This document shows positions 53,646 to 60,957 of a DNA stretch of 64,000 nucleotides, piece after piece. Source of the DNA: Acidobacteriota bacterium. GTDB lineage: Bacteria > Pseudomonadota > Alphaproteobacteria > Acetobacterales > Acetobacteraceae. The stretch covers positions 1 through 64,000 of the forward strand of contig CAJCIS010000289.1 in the NCBI GenBank assembly GCA_903970435.1. Reading direction: 5' to 3'. The number at the start of each line of letters is the position of its first letter. The stretch's first letter is position 1. A program made the translations under genes and the position numbers. Under the pieces are notes generated by a model. The model was not told the DNA's origin. It worked only from the letters and a program-made list of their open reading frames with translations, and ran no database searches.

Positions 53646-55828
53646 TAAGCCGCAACGGCCTTGGCCACCCCGTAAAAACTCTCTCCCCGCGCCGCCATAT
53701 CCCGCAACAATTGCGGCGGCGCGAACCGGGCGCCATACCGTTCCGCCAGCCGATCGCAAATCGTCACAAACTTGCCCACCCCCACGCCATCGATCAGGCT
53801 GATTGGCCCCCCCGTCCAAGGCGCGAAGCCCCAGCCGAGGATTGCGCCGACATCGGCTTCGCGCGGATTGGTCGTGACGTTCTCCGCCATGCAGCGCGCC
53901 GCCTCTACCGCCTGGCGATACAGCAGCCGGGTGCGAATTTCTTCGATGAGGGCAGCATCCGCCTCGGTTACCGTCACCGGCGCCAGATCGGCCAAGCCCG
54001 GCCACAGTTTTTTCGTGCCATCGGGCGCGTAATCATAAAATCCGCGTCCGTTCTTGCGCCCCAGGCGACCCAATTCCGTTACCATCTTGGCGATCAAGGC
54101 ATCCACCGGGCCGCCGTGATACGCGTCACCCAGATCTTTCCGGGCCTGCTCGCGAACTTTATAGGATAGATCGAGCGCCACATCGTCGTTCATTTCCAAC
54201 GGTCCGCGCGGCATGCCGGTGGCGCGGCCGACATTATCGATGATGGCGGGCGCGATGCCTTCCACCAGCATTTCCAGCCCTTCCTGCACGAACGTGCCGA
54301 AGCAGCGGCTGGTGTAAAATCCGCGGCTGTCGTTTACAACAATGGGCGTCTTGCGAATTTTCAGAACGTAATCGATGGCGCGGGCCACCGTCTCCTGGCT
54401 CGTCTGAGCGCCGACGATGATTTCGACAAGGCCCATTCGATCGACGGGCGAAAAGAAATGAATGCCGATGAATTTGTCCGGCCGCACGCTCACCTCGGCC
54501 AGGCCGGTAATCGGCAAGGTCGATGTGTTGCTGCCAAATACAGAATTCTCGGCAAGCTCTGCCTCGGCGCGCCGCGTGACATCGGCTTTCAAGCCTCTGT
54601 CCTCGAATACCGCCTCCACCACCAGGTCGCTGCCGGCGATCAGGCCGTAATCCGTCGTGGGATGGATCAGCGCCAGCAGCGCTTCCGCCTTCTCCTGCGT
54701 CATCTTGCCGCGCTTGACGGCCTTGTCCGTCAATTTGCGTGAATATTCCTTGCCCTTGTCCGCACCTTCCTGGGTCGTATCGATCAATACCGTCTCGATG
54801 CCGGACATCGCCTGCACATAGGCGATGCCCGCGCCCATCATGCCGGCGCCCAGAACCGCAACTTGTTTCGCATCGCTTTTCGCGAAACCCTGTGGCCGGC
54901 TGGCGCCCTTGCCAAGCTGGTCCATCGAGAGGAACAGCGTTCGGATCATGCCGCGCGCTTGTGGCGTGCCGGCGGTTCTGGCGAAATACCGGCTTTCGAT
55001 GCGCAGGGCCGCATCGATCGGCACCTGCAATCCCTCATACACGCACTTCATAATGTTGAGCTGCGCGGGATAATTGCCGAAGCTCTGTTTGCGCACCATG
55101 GCGTTGCCCATCACGAACACCTGCGTCGTTGCCGGTGTGTAGGGGCCGCCGCCGGGAATCTTGAAATCCTTTTTGTCCCAAGGTGCCACAGCATCGCCCT
55201 TCGCCGCGATCCATTCCTTTGCGACCGCAACAACCCGTTCCACCGGCACGACTTCGTGCACCACGCCGAGCGCCAGCGCCTCCTGCGGCGACAGCGACTT
55301 GCCTTCCAGCAACAGCGGCAACGCCTTCATGGCGCCGACAAGGCGCGGCAATCGTTGCGTTCCGCCAGCGCCCGGCAATAGTCCCACCTTCGCCTCGGGC
55401 AATCCCAGTTGGATTTTCGCACCGTCCGCCACCACCCGGTAATGGCACGCCAGCGCCAGTTCCAATCCGCCGCCCAACGCCAAACCATTCAGCGCCGCGG
55501 CCACGGGCTTGCCGCACATTTCGAGCGATCGAAACAACTTGTTCAGCGTGTAGGACGCGTCGAACAGCGCGCGCTTCTCGGCCTCGCCGCCTGCGTCACC
55601 GTCAAAGCCGCCGCCCAATTCACCAAGATCGGCGCCGGCACAAAATCCGCTGCTCTTTCCGCTGGTGAACACCGCCCCGTTGATCGCATCGTCCGACGCA
55701 AGGCGCGCCACCAACTCGCCAAGCTCGCGCACTACATCCGCCGTCAATGTATTCATCGAGCGGCCGGGCACGTCGAACACCACCACCGCAATGCCGGCAT
55801 CGTCGACTGTTACGGCAAAGTTCGCCAT
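53645..55828 (-). CDS. Fatty-acid oxidation bifunctional enoyl-CoA hydratase / 3-hydroxyacyl-CoA dehydrogenase
   Basis: A 727-residue FadB/FadJ-type enzyme. The N-terminal crotonase domain (about 1-190) has SSGFCAGADLGEL and ALGGGLELALACHYRV (catalytic Glu region) and GLLPGAGGTQRLPRL. The NAD-binding domain has VAVLGAGMMGAGIAYVQAMSG (about 325), followed by a hydroxyacyl-CoA dehydrogenase domain (FIGIHFFSPVDRMGLVEII, NDSRGFYTSRCF). It carries out two consecutive beta-oxidation steps in the cytoplasm. AGGAG precedes the ATG at 55828. The thiolase gene lies 65 bp upstream in the same direction, an AT repeat arm between them. Confidence 0.95.
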   Translation of the reverse strand: MANFAVTVDDAGIAVVVFDVPGRSMNTLTADVVRELGELVARLASDDAINGAVFTSGKSSGFCAGADLGELGGGFDGDAGGEAEKRALFDASYTLNKLFRSLEMCGKPVAAALNGLALGGGLELALACHYRVVADGAKIQLGLPEAKVGLLPGAGGTQRLPRLVGAMKALPLLLEGKSLSPQEALALGVVHEVVPVERVVAVAKEWIAAKGDAVAPWDKKDFKIPGGGPYTPATTQVFVMGNAMVRKQSFGNYPAQLNIMKCVYEGLQVPIDAALRIESRYFARTAGTPQARGMIRTLFLSMDQLGKGASRPQGFAKSDAKQVAVLGAGMMGAGIAYVQAMSGIETVLIDTTQEGADKGKEYSRKLTDKAVKRGKMTQEKAEALLALIHPTTDYGLIAGSDLVVEAVFEDRGLKADVTRRAEAELAENSVFGSNTSTLPITGLAEVSVRPDKFIGIHFFSPVDRMGLVEIIVGAQTSQETVARAIDYVLKIRKTPIVVNDSRGFYTSRCFGTFVQEGLEMLVEGIAPAIIDNVGRATGMPRGPLEMNDDVALDLSYKVREQARKDLGDAYHGGPVDALIAKMVTELGRLGRKNGRGFYDYAPDGTKKLWPGLADLAPVTVTEADAALIEEIRTRLLYRQAVEAARCMAENVTTNPREADVGAILGWGFAPWTGGPISLIDGVGVGKFVTICDRLAERYGARFAPPQLLRDMAARGESFYGVAKAVAA

Positions 55829-55844
55829 CGGAATCACTCCTAGC

Positions 55845-55890
55845 AGGGAAGCCGTTGTTTTTTGAAAAAAAGCAGCAAGAAACTTTTATC
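55845..55890 (+). repeat. AT palindromic repeat, single forward arm (diverged)
   Basis: The stem is GTTGTTTTTT/AAAAAAGCAGC with mismatches. It occupies the whole gap between the thiolase stop (55893) and the ribosome site of the FadB-like gene. Confidence 0.85.
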
Positions 55891-55892
55891 TG

Positions 55893-57098
55893 TTAGACGC
55901 GTTCGATCACCGTCGCCGTGCCCATTCCGGCGCCGACGCATAGCGTAATCAATGCGGTTTCCTGGTCGGATCTCTCAAGCTCGTCCAGGACGGTGCCCAG
56001 GATCATCGCGCCGGTGGCGCCTAGCGGATGCCCCATCGCAATGGCCCCGCCATTGACGTTGATTTTGTCGTGCGGCACATTGAGCACCTTCATGAAACGC
56101 ATCACGACGCTCGCGAACGCCTCGTTCAGTTCGTACAGGTCGATATCGTCCACCTGCATGCCCAGCCGCTTGAGCAATTTCTCCGTCACCAGCGCAGGCC
56201 CTGTCAGCATGATGGAGGGTTCGCTGCCGATGCTCGCCATACCGCGAATGCGCGCGCGCGGCTTCAGTCCCGCAGCCTCGCCCGCTTCCTTTGTGCCGAT
56301 CAAAACGCCGGCCGCGCCATCGACGATGCCGCTGGAATTGCCTGCGTGATGCACGTGGTTTACCCGTTCCACTTGCGGATAGCGCTGTATCACCACCGCA
56401 TCGAAACCCATTTCGCCCGGCCCGGTGAACGCAGGGTTCAGCGAGGCCAGCGACTGCATGCTCGTCTCCGGCCGCATGTGCTCGTCACGCGCCAATATGG
56501 GAAAGCCCAATTGATCGCGCACCGCAACTACACTCTTCCTGAACCGGCCTTCCTCCCACGCGCGGGCTGCGCGCTTCTGGCTTTCGACCGCGTAGGCGTC
56601 CACATCGTCGCGGGAAAATCCGTCCAGCGTCGCAATGAGATCGGCGCCGATGCCTTGCGGCGCGAAATAGGTCTTGAACGCGCTGGACGGGTCCACCGGC
56701 CAGGCGCCGCCGTCCGAGCCCATCGGCACCCGGCTCATGCTCTCCACGCCGCCGCCGATCGCCATGACCGCCTCGCCTGATTTCACCTTGGCCGCCGCCA
56801 TGTTGCAGGCTTCCAGGCCGCTGGCACAGAAACGATTGATCTGCACGCCGGCGGTGGTTTGCGCGTAATCGGCGTTCAGCACCGCGGTGCGCGCGATGTC
56901 GGAGCCTTGCTCGCCCACCGGCGCCACGCAACCGAACACCACGTCATCGACCAGCGAGGTATCGAGATCGTTGCGGTCCCGCAGGGCTTCGAGCACCTGG
57001 GTGGCGAGCGAGAGGGCGGTGATTTCGTGGAGCGCGCCATCCTTGCGGCCCTTGCCGCGCGGGGTGCGCACCGCGTCGAAAATGTAGGCGTCGGCCAT
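55893..57098 (-). CDS. Acetyl-CoA C-acyltransferase (beta-oxidation thiolase)
   Basis: A 401-residue thiolase. The acyl-accepting Cys lies in [16 protein letters not shown] (about 90). The base residues are in [17 protein letters not shown] (His) and [18 protein letters not shown] (second Cys, near the C-terminus). [16 protein letters not shown] is also typical. It cleaves 3-ketoacyl-CoA with CoA to acetyl-CoA and a shortened acyl-CoA, the step following the FadB-like enzyme. GGAGG precedes its ATG, immediately next to a 16-bp palindrome that may be an operator. Confidence 0.95.
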   Translation of the reverse strand: MADAYIFDAVRTPRGKGRKDGALHEITALSLATQVLEALRDRNDLDTSLVDDVVFGCVAPVGEQGSDIARTAVLNADYAQTTAGVQINRFCASGLEACNMAAAKVKSGEAVMAIGGGVESMSRVPMGSDGGAWPVDPSSAFKTYFAPQGIGADLIATLDGFSRDDVDAYAVESQKRAARAWEEGRFRKSVVAVRDQLGFPILARDEHMRPETSMQSLASLNPAFTGPGEMGFDAVVIQRYPQVERVNHVHHAGNSSGIVDGAAGVLIGTKEAGEAAGLKPRARIRGMASIGSEPSIMLTGPALVTEKLLKRLGMQVDDIDLYELNEAFASVVMRFMKVLNVPHDKINVNGGAIAMGHPLGATGAMILGTVLDELERSDQETALITLCVGAGMGTATVIERV

Positions 57099-57113
57099 GT
57101 CGGTGTCCTCCGG

Positions 57114-57129
57114 TTAATCGATCGATTAA
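57114..57129. promoter_or_regulatory. 16-bp perfect palindrome in the thiolase leader
   Basis: TTAATCGATCGATTAA is fully self-complementary. It begins 16 bp upstream of the thiolase start codon, directly next to the GGAGGA ribosome site. The position fits an operator for a fatty-acid-responsive repressor, or a translational cis-element; no regulator gene is adjacent. Confidence 0.55.
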
Positions 57130-57174
57130 GCCAGAAAAGGCACATAGACAAGGCCAGGACCTCTGCCCCAGGGT

Positions 57175-57280
57175 CTCAGCTGGGGACGAGTACGGAACCA
57201 AACAGATGGGGATCTGGGGCCTCAGGCCCCGTCACGCGAATGCGCGCTGCGCACGACGGGGGCCAGGGGCAGAGCCCCGG
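57175..57280. repeat. GC-rich palindrome cluster
   Basis: Includes GGGGCCTCAGGCCCC and GGGGC-AGA-GCCCC hairpins and a segment (GCGAATGCGCGCTGCGCACGAC) whose reverse complement resembles the loop of the neighbouring 54-bp inverted repeat. The GGGGCC/GGCCCC cores are shared with the elements at 222-292 and near 59.03 kb. Confidence 0.55.
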
Positions 57281-57288
57281 CCTTATAC

Positions 57289-57413
57289 CAGCCGTCCTTG
57301 ATGTTGACCCTCGCGTTTCGCCTTCGGCGACCGGGGGCGTCGTGCGGAGCACGCATTCGCGACGCCCCCGGTCGCCGAAGGCGAAACGCGAGGGTCAACA
57401 TCAAGGACGGCTG
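57289..57413. repeat. Perfect 54-bp inverted repeat (17-nt loop)
   Basis: The left arm 57289-57342 and right arm 57360-57413 are exact reverse complements over 54 bp. They surround a 17-nt spacer that itself can fold (TGCG-GAGCA-CGCA). The element ends 8 bp before the pqqE stop codon, between pqqE and the thiolase leader. It could end transcription from pqqE or be a recently formed palindromic element; perfect complementarity implies recent origin or continuous repair. Confidence 0.9.
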
Positions 57414-57421
57414 TTGGGGTA

Positions 57422-58549
57422 TTAGCTGACCAAAACCCCCAGCCTCCGATACACAAACGCCGGCGCCGGCGCCGCGCTCTCCGCCGCCGCCTCGGCCATT
57501 AAATAATGCTGCGGCGACAACTCGCAGGCCGGGTCAGTCAGCCCTGCATCGCCCAGAATGGCAAACGCCTGGCACCGGCATCCGCCCCAATCGAGCTCCC
57601 GCCGGTCGCAACTCCGGCACGGCTCCGGCATCCAGCCGGTGCCCCGATACCGCCGGAACGCCTCGCTCTCCCAAACCTGAGCCAGCGAAACATCGCGCAC
57701 ATTCGGGAAATCAAAACCCGGCAAACTCTCCGCCGCGTGGCACGGCAGAGCCTTGCCGGCCGGCGATATATTGATGAAGCGCTGCGCCCAGCCGCCCATG
57801 CAGCTCTTCGGCCGCGCCGCGTGATAATCTGGCACGACGTAGTCGATCACCATCTTGCCGCGTAACCGCTCGCGCGCGGCCTCCACCACGTTGGTGCTGT
57901 CCTCCAGTTGCGCGCGGGTCGGCAGCAGGGCGGCGCGGTTCTTCAGCCCCCAGCCATAATATTGCACATGCGCAATCTCCACCCGCTCTGCCTGCAGCAA
58001 TTCGGCGAAAGCCAGCATTTCCGCCACCCGGCCGGCGTTGTGGCGCTGGATCACGAAATTCAGGGTCAGCGGCAGCCCAGCGCCGCGGATGCGATCCGCC
58101 GCCGCCCGCTTCTTGGCAAACGCCCCCTTGTAGCCGCCGATCCGGTCGTTCTCCGTCGGGTCGATATCCTGGAAACTGAGCTGAATATGATCGATGCCGG
58201 CATCCTTCAGCGCCGCCATCGCCCGGTCGTCCAAGGTCACGCCGCTGGTAATGATGTTGGTGTAAATGCCGCCCTTTGCGGCGCGGTAGACGAGCCCCGC
58301 CAGGTCGCGCCGCGCCAATGGCTCGCCGCCGGTGAAATGGATTTGCAGCACGCCCATGGCGGCCGCCTCGTCGATCACCCTGAGCCACACCTCGGACGGC
58401 AGCTCGCTGGCCACCGGGTCGAGCGCCAGCGGATTGCTGCAATACGGGCATTGCAGCGGGCATCGATGGGTCAGTTCCGCGATCAGCCCCATCGGCGGCG
58501 GGTGCGGCGGCGGCACCGGCGGAGCGGGCGGCGGGAAAATCTTGCTCAC
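57422..58549 (-). CDS. pqqE: PQQ biosynthesis radical SAM protein PqqE
   Basis: A 375-residue radical SAM enzyme. With PqqD as chaperone it makes the Glu-Tyr carbon-carbon crosslink in PqqA, the first step of pyrroloquinoline quinone synthesis. The cluster-binding CPLQCPYC is at about 29-36 (in LTHRCPLQCPYCSNP). HFTGGEPLARRDL follows. The SPASM auxiliary-cluster cysteines are in CMGGWAQRFINISPAGKALPC and CRSCDRRELDWGGCRC. The GTG start overlaps the pqqD stop by 4 bp (GTGA). The predicted leader is Pro-rich (PPPAPPVPPPHPP). Confidence 0.96.
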   Translation of the reverse strand: MSKIFPPPAPPVPPPHPPPMGLIAELTHRCPLQCPYCSNPLALDPVASELPSEVWLRVIDEAAAMGVLQIHFTGGEPLARRDLAGLVYRAAKGGIYTNIITSGVTLDDRAMAALKDAGIDHIQLSFQDIDPTENDRIGGYKGAFAKKRAAADRIRGAGLPLTLNFVIQRHNAGRVAEMLAFAELLQAERVEIAHVQYYGWGLKNRAALLPTRAQLEDSTNVVEAARERLRGKMVIDYVVPDYHAARPKSCMGGWAQRFINISPAGKALPCHAAESLPGFDFPNVRDVSLAQVWESEAFRRYRGTGWMPEPCRSCDRRELDWGGCRCQAFAILGDAGLTDPACELSPQHYLMAEAAAESAAPAPAFVYRRLGVLVS

Positions 58550-58851
58550 AGCCGCACCGCACCGCGGGCGGACAGGTCTTGCAGCATGGGCCAGATGTCG
58601 GCCTCGATTGCGGCGGCAGGTGCCGCAAATTTCTCCGCCAGGGTCGCCGCGATGGCGGCCACCGAACGCGTGCCATCGACCAATTTCAGTACCTCCACGG
58701 CATGTTCATCCGGCAGGAACAGCCTCTCGGGTCCCAGCACCACCCAGGCGTCGCGCACCTGGTCGAAGCGCAGTTTCATCCCTGCCCCGAAGCGGGGCAC
58801 GGCGGCACTTTCAGCCTCGGACAACGCAGATGGCATCTTCACACCTGACAT
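58546..58851 (-). CDS. pqqD: PQQ biosynthesis peptide chaperone PqqD
   Basis: A 101-residue RiPP-recognition-type protein that binds PqqA and presents it to PqqE. Family features: PRFGAGMKLRFDQVRDAWVVLGPERLFLPDEHAVEVLKLVDGTRSVAAIA, then a helical C-terminal wing (LAEKFAAPAAAIEADIWPML). Length fits stand-alone PqqD (about 90-100 residues). The start may be 58851 or 58836; the latter has AGGTG nearby. An intrinsic terminator lies 34-61 bp upstream, so pqqDE are read from a leaky transcript or an internal promoter. Confidence 0.92.
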   Translation of the reverse strand: MSGVKMPSALSEAESAAVPRFGAGMKLRFDQVRDAWVVLGPERLFLPDEHAVEVLKLVDGTRSVAAIAATLAEKFAAPAAAIEADIWPMLQDLSARGAVRL

Positions 58852-58884
58852 GAGAACACCGGGCAAGGACACAGCCAGGGCAAC

Positions 58885-58912
58885 AAAAAAACCAGGGAGC
58901 AATGCCCCCTGG
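58885..58912 (-). terminator. Intrinsic terminator between pqqA and pqqDE
   Basis: On the minus strand CCAGGG and CCCTGG (58907-58912 and 58892-58897) pair, with inner GC pairs, one mismatch and an ATT loop. Seven T residues follow directly (58891-58885). It lies 148 bp beyond the pqqA stop and 34 bp before the pqqD start. Confidence 0.75.
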
Positions 58913-59025
58913 CCCCCATATCAGTATAGCCTCGGCCGAAACCAAGGCGTTTTGCGGACCCGACTACCGGCGCCCCCACCTACACGTGGCTAGAAGCCGG
59001 CGGCGCGTGCCGCGATCAGGGACCA

Positions 59026-59039
59026 GGGGCGAAAGCCCC
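59026..59039. repeat. GGGGC-GAAA-GCCCC hairpin after pqqA
   Basis: A 5-bp GC stem with a GAAA tetraloop 20 bp after the pqqA stop codon. It may protect the 3' end of a short pqqA mRNA. Confidence 0.5.
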
Positions 59040-59059
59040 CAGGGACCTTGACGTCAACC

Positions 59060-59143
59060 TTACTTCTTGGCTTCGGCGCAAGCGTAGGAATTGATCTCAG
59101 CGCCGAGCGCGATTTCAATAACCTTAGGTGCTTTCCAGCTCAT
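59060..59143 (-). CDS. pqqA: PQQ precursor peptide PqqA
   Basis: A 27-residue peptide, MSWKAPKVIEIALGAEINSY followed by ACAEAKK. The Glu and Tyr that become the PQQ skeleton are in the conserved E-x-x-x-Y arrangement (EINSY, Glu16 and Tyr20). The motif GAEINSYACA is close to acetic-acid-bacterial PqqA. AGAGGGAG precedes the ATG by about 10 nt. It is followed by a hairpin and an intrinsic terminator, then pqqD and pqqE in the same direction. pqqB and pqqC, which normally sit between pqqA and pqqD, are absent. PQQ serves membrane alcohol and glucose dehydrogenases. Confidence 0.95.
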   Translation of the reverse strand: MSWKAPKVIEIALGAEINSYACAEAKK

Positions 59144-59263
59144 ACGTATGTACTCCCTCTATAGGCTTCGCTCTTCAACGTAGCCCTCCCGGTAAGTCGC
59201 TCAGGGGATGGGCTGCGTCAATCACACTTTAGGCCTAGCGGCCCCGGTTTCAAACCCCCCGAG

Positions 59264-59277
59264 GCGCCTACAGGCGC
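59264..59277 (-). terminator. Small hairpin after the formaldehyde dehydrogenase gene
   Basis: GCGCCT and AGGCGC (6-bp stem, 2-nt loop) lie 21 bp beyond the stop of the leftward dehydrogenase gene and before the pqqA promoter. There is no T-run, so the call rests on position. Confidence 0.3.
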
Positions 59278-59297
59278 ATTCTTCACATGAAACCGCG

Positions 59298-60407
59298 TCA
59301 ATAAACCACCACGCTGCGAATGCTCTCGCCGCGCTCCATCAGCCCAAAGGCGTCGTTGATCTTCTCCAGCGGCAGCACGTGGGTGATCAGATCGTCGATG
59401 TTGATCTTCTTCTGCATGTACCAGTCCACGATCTTCGGCACATCGGTCCGCCCGCGGGCGCCGCCGAATGCCGAGCCCTGCCACACCCGCCCTGTCACCA
59501 GTTGGAACGGCCGCGTGGAAATCTCCTGCCCCGAGGCCGCCACCCCGATAATCGTGCTGCGGCCCCAGCCGCGATGGGCGCATTCCAGCGCCTGCCGCAT
59601 CAGCGTGGTGTTGCCGACGCATTCGAAACTGTGGTCCGCCCCGCCGCCGGTCAGTTCCACCAGATGCGGCACCACGTCGCCGGAAATTTCCTTCGGGTTG
59701 ACGAAATGCGTCAGGCCGAACTTCTCCGCGAGTGCCTTGCGGCCAGGGTTGATGTCCACGCCCACGATCATGTCGGCGCCGGCGATCCGCGCGCCCTGGA
59801 TGACGTTCAGCCCGATGCCGCCGAGCCCGAAGACCACCACGTTGTCGCCAGGCCGCACCTTGGCGGTGAAAATCACCGCGCCGACGCCGGTGGTGACACC
59901 GCAGCCTATATAGCAGATCTTTTCGAACGGCGCGTCCTCGCGCACCTTGGCCAGCGCGATTTCCGGCAGCACGGTGAAATTGGCGAATGTGCTGCAGCCC
60001 ATGTAATGCGCGATCGGCTTGCCGTCCTTCGAGAACCGGCTCGTTCCGTCCGGCATCACGCCCTTGCCCTGGGTGGCGCGAATGGCAGTGCACAGATTCG
60101 TCTTCTGGCTCAGGCAGCTTTTGCAATTGCGGCATTCCGGCGTGTAGAGCGGAATGACGTGATCGCCCTTTTTCAGCGTCTTCACGCCGTCGCCGACATC
60201 GACCACCACGCCGGCGCCTTCATGGCCGAGAATGCACGGAAATATTCCTTCCGAATCCAAACCGGAAAGCGTGTACTTGTCGGTGTGGCAAATGCCGGTG
60301 GCCTTGATTTCCACCAGCACCTCGCCGGCCTTCGGCCCTTCGAGCTGAACTGTTTCGATACTAAGCGGCTTGCCCGCTTCCCATGCCACTGCGGCGCGAA
60401 CGTCCAT
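59298..60407 (-). CDS. frmA: S-(hydroxymethyl)glutathione dehydrogenase / class III alcohol dehydrogenase
   Basis: A 369-residue zinc alcohol dehydrogenase of class III. It oxidises S-hydroxymethylglutathione (formaldehyde plus glutathione) to S-formylglutathione with NAD. Catalytic zinc Cys in TGICHTDKYTLSG, GHEGAGVVVDVG; the structural zinc cysteines are in CRNCKSCLSQKTNLC; NAD fold VVVFGLGGIGLNVIQGARIAG. The class-III region KGDHVIPLYTPEC is intact. It lies next to the PQQ genes, whose product supports methanol and other alcohol oxidation, so a role in C1 or aldehyde detoxification fits. No S-formylglutathione hydrolase is nearby. Confidence 0.95.
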   Translation of the reverse strand: MDVRAAVAWEAGKPLSIETVQLEGPKAGEVLVEIKATGICHTDKYTLSGLDSEGIFPCILGHEGAGVVVDVGDGVKTLKKGDHVIPLYTPECRNCKSCLSQKTNLCTAIRATQGKGVMPDGTSRFSKDGKPIAHYMGCSTFANFTVLPEIALAKVREDAPFEKICYIGCGVTTGVGAVIFTAKVRPGDNVVVFGLGGIGLNVIQGARIAGADMIVGVDINPGRKALAEKFGLTHFVNPKEISGDVVPHLVELTGGGADHSFECVGNTTLMRQALECAHRGWGRSTIIGVAASGQEISTRPFQLVTGRVWQGSAFGGARGRTDVPKIVDWYMQKKINIDDLITHVLPLEKINDAFGLMERGESIRSVVVY

Positions 60408-60430
60408 GTTATGTCTCCCAGTTAGGTTAG

Positions 60431-60556
60431 AAAGGAAGTATTTCTTTTTTGAAAAAAAGAAACAAAAAACTTTTGTATTGTCGATCCCTCACATTGGTTT
60501 CACCTTAAATAGCAAAAGTTTTTTGGTTCTTTTTTTCAAAAAAGAACTACTTCCTT
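60431..60556. repeat. AT palindromic repeat, inverted pair
   Basis: Forward arm 60431-60475 (TTTC/GAAA) and reverse arm 60512-60556 (GTTC/GAAC), 36-bp spacer. The right end overlaps the last codons and stop of the NTF2-like gene (stop at 60547-60549). Confidence 0.95.
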
Positions 60557-60957
60557 TCTACCTGCCTCAGCCAATCCTCCAAATTATAGAAATTCGTCAC
60601 GCGCCCAATTCGTCCTTCCCTTACATCGAAAAACGCCCCCGCCGGCAGCACATAGCTTTGGCCATGCGCCGGCGGCAACCCCTCGTCGGCGGACAGATAC
60701 GTGCCGTGCACCACGAATTCCGCCGCCGCGCGCGCGCCATCCGGTGTTGCCATCACGACTATATTTTCCAGTTGCTCCCGGTAGGCGCCGTTCATCCGCG
60801 CCATAAAGGCGCGAAATGCATCGATCCCCGTCTCGCGCGCGCCCTGGTTGATGTCGTGCGCCACGTCATCGGTCAGCAGCGCCAGCATGCCCTCCGCGTC
60901 GCCGCGATTGAAGGCGGCGTAATAGGCTTGCACCAGGGCGATCGTTTCGGCGCTCAT
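60547..60957 (-). CDS. NTF2-like protein (SnoaL/ketosteroid-isomerase fold)
   Basis: A 136-residue small cone-fold protein: IALVQAYYAAFNRGDAEGMLALLTDDVAHDIN at the start, then EFVVHGTYLSADEGLPPAHGQSYVLP and FYNLEDWLRQV at the end. Family members bind small hydrophobic ligands; several are isomerases or cyclases. The overlap with the nitrilase-like gene (GAGC ATGA region, 4 bp) shows a common transcript. The last residues, ERK, and the TAG stop are built from an AT repeat arm, so the natural C-terminus may have been reset by insertion of the repeat. Confidence 0.85.
   Translation of the reverse strand: MSAETIALVQAYYAAFNRGDAEGMLALLTDDVAHDINQGARETGIDAFRAFMARMNGAYREQLENIVVMATPDGARAAAEFVVHGTYLSADEGLPPAHGQSYVLPAGAFFDVREGRIGRVTNFYNLEDWLRQVERK

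Noticed and set aside
57230-57420. Insertion-sequence end or transposase remnant at the 54-bp inverted repeat
   Set aside because: No coding remnant, no direct target duplication could be seen, and the spacer is only 17 nt.
59240-59262. GGTTTCAAACC resembling a tRNA T-arm
   Set aside because: No matching acceptor, D- or anticodon arm can be built around it, and no CCA context is present.
3002-60556. AT repeat arms as intrinsic terminators
   Set aside because: The hairpin is weak (almost all A/T pairs) and no T-run follows the stem on either strand. Several arms sit in promoter regions or upstream of starts. A termination role is possible but not supported by the sequence.
3002-60556. CRISPR array
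   Set aside because: The repeat copies are not regularly spaced, occur in both orientations and no cas gene is present.
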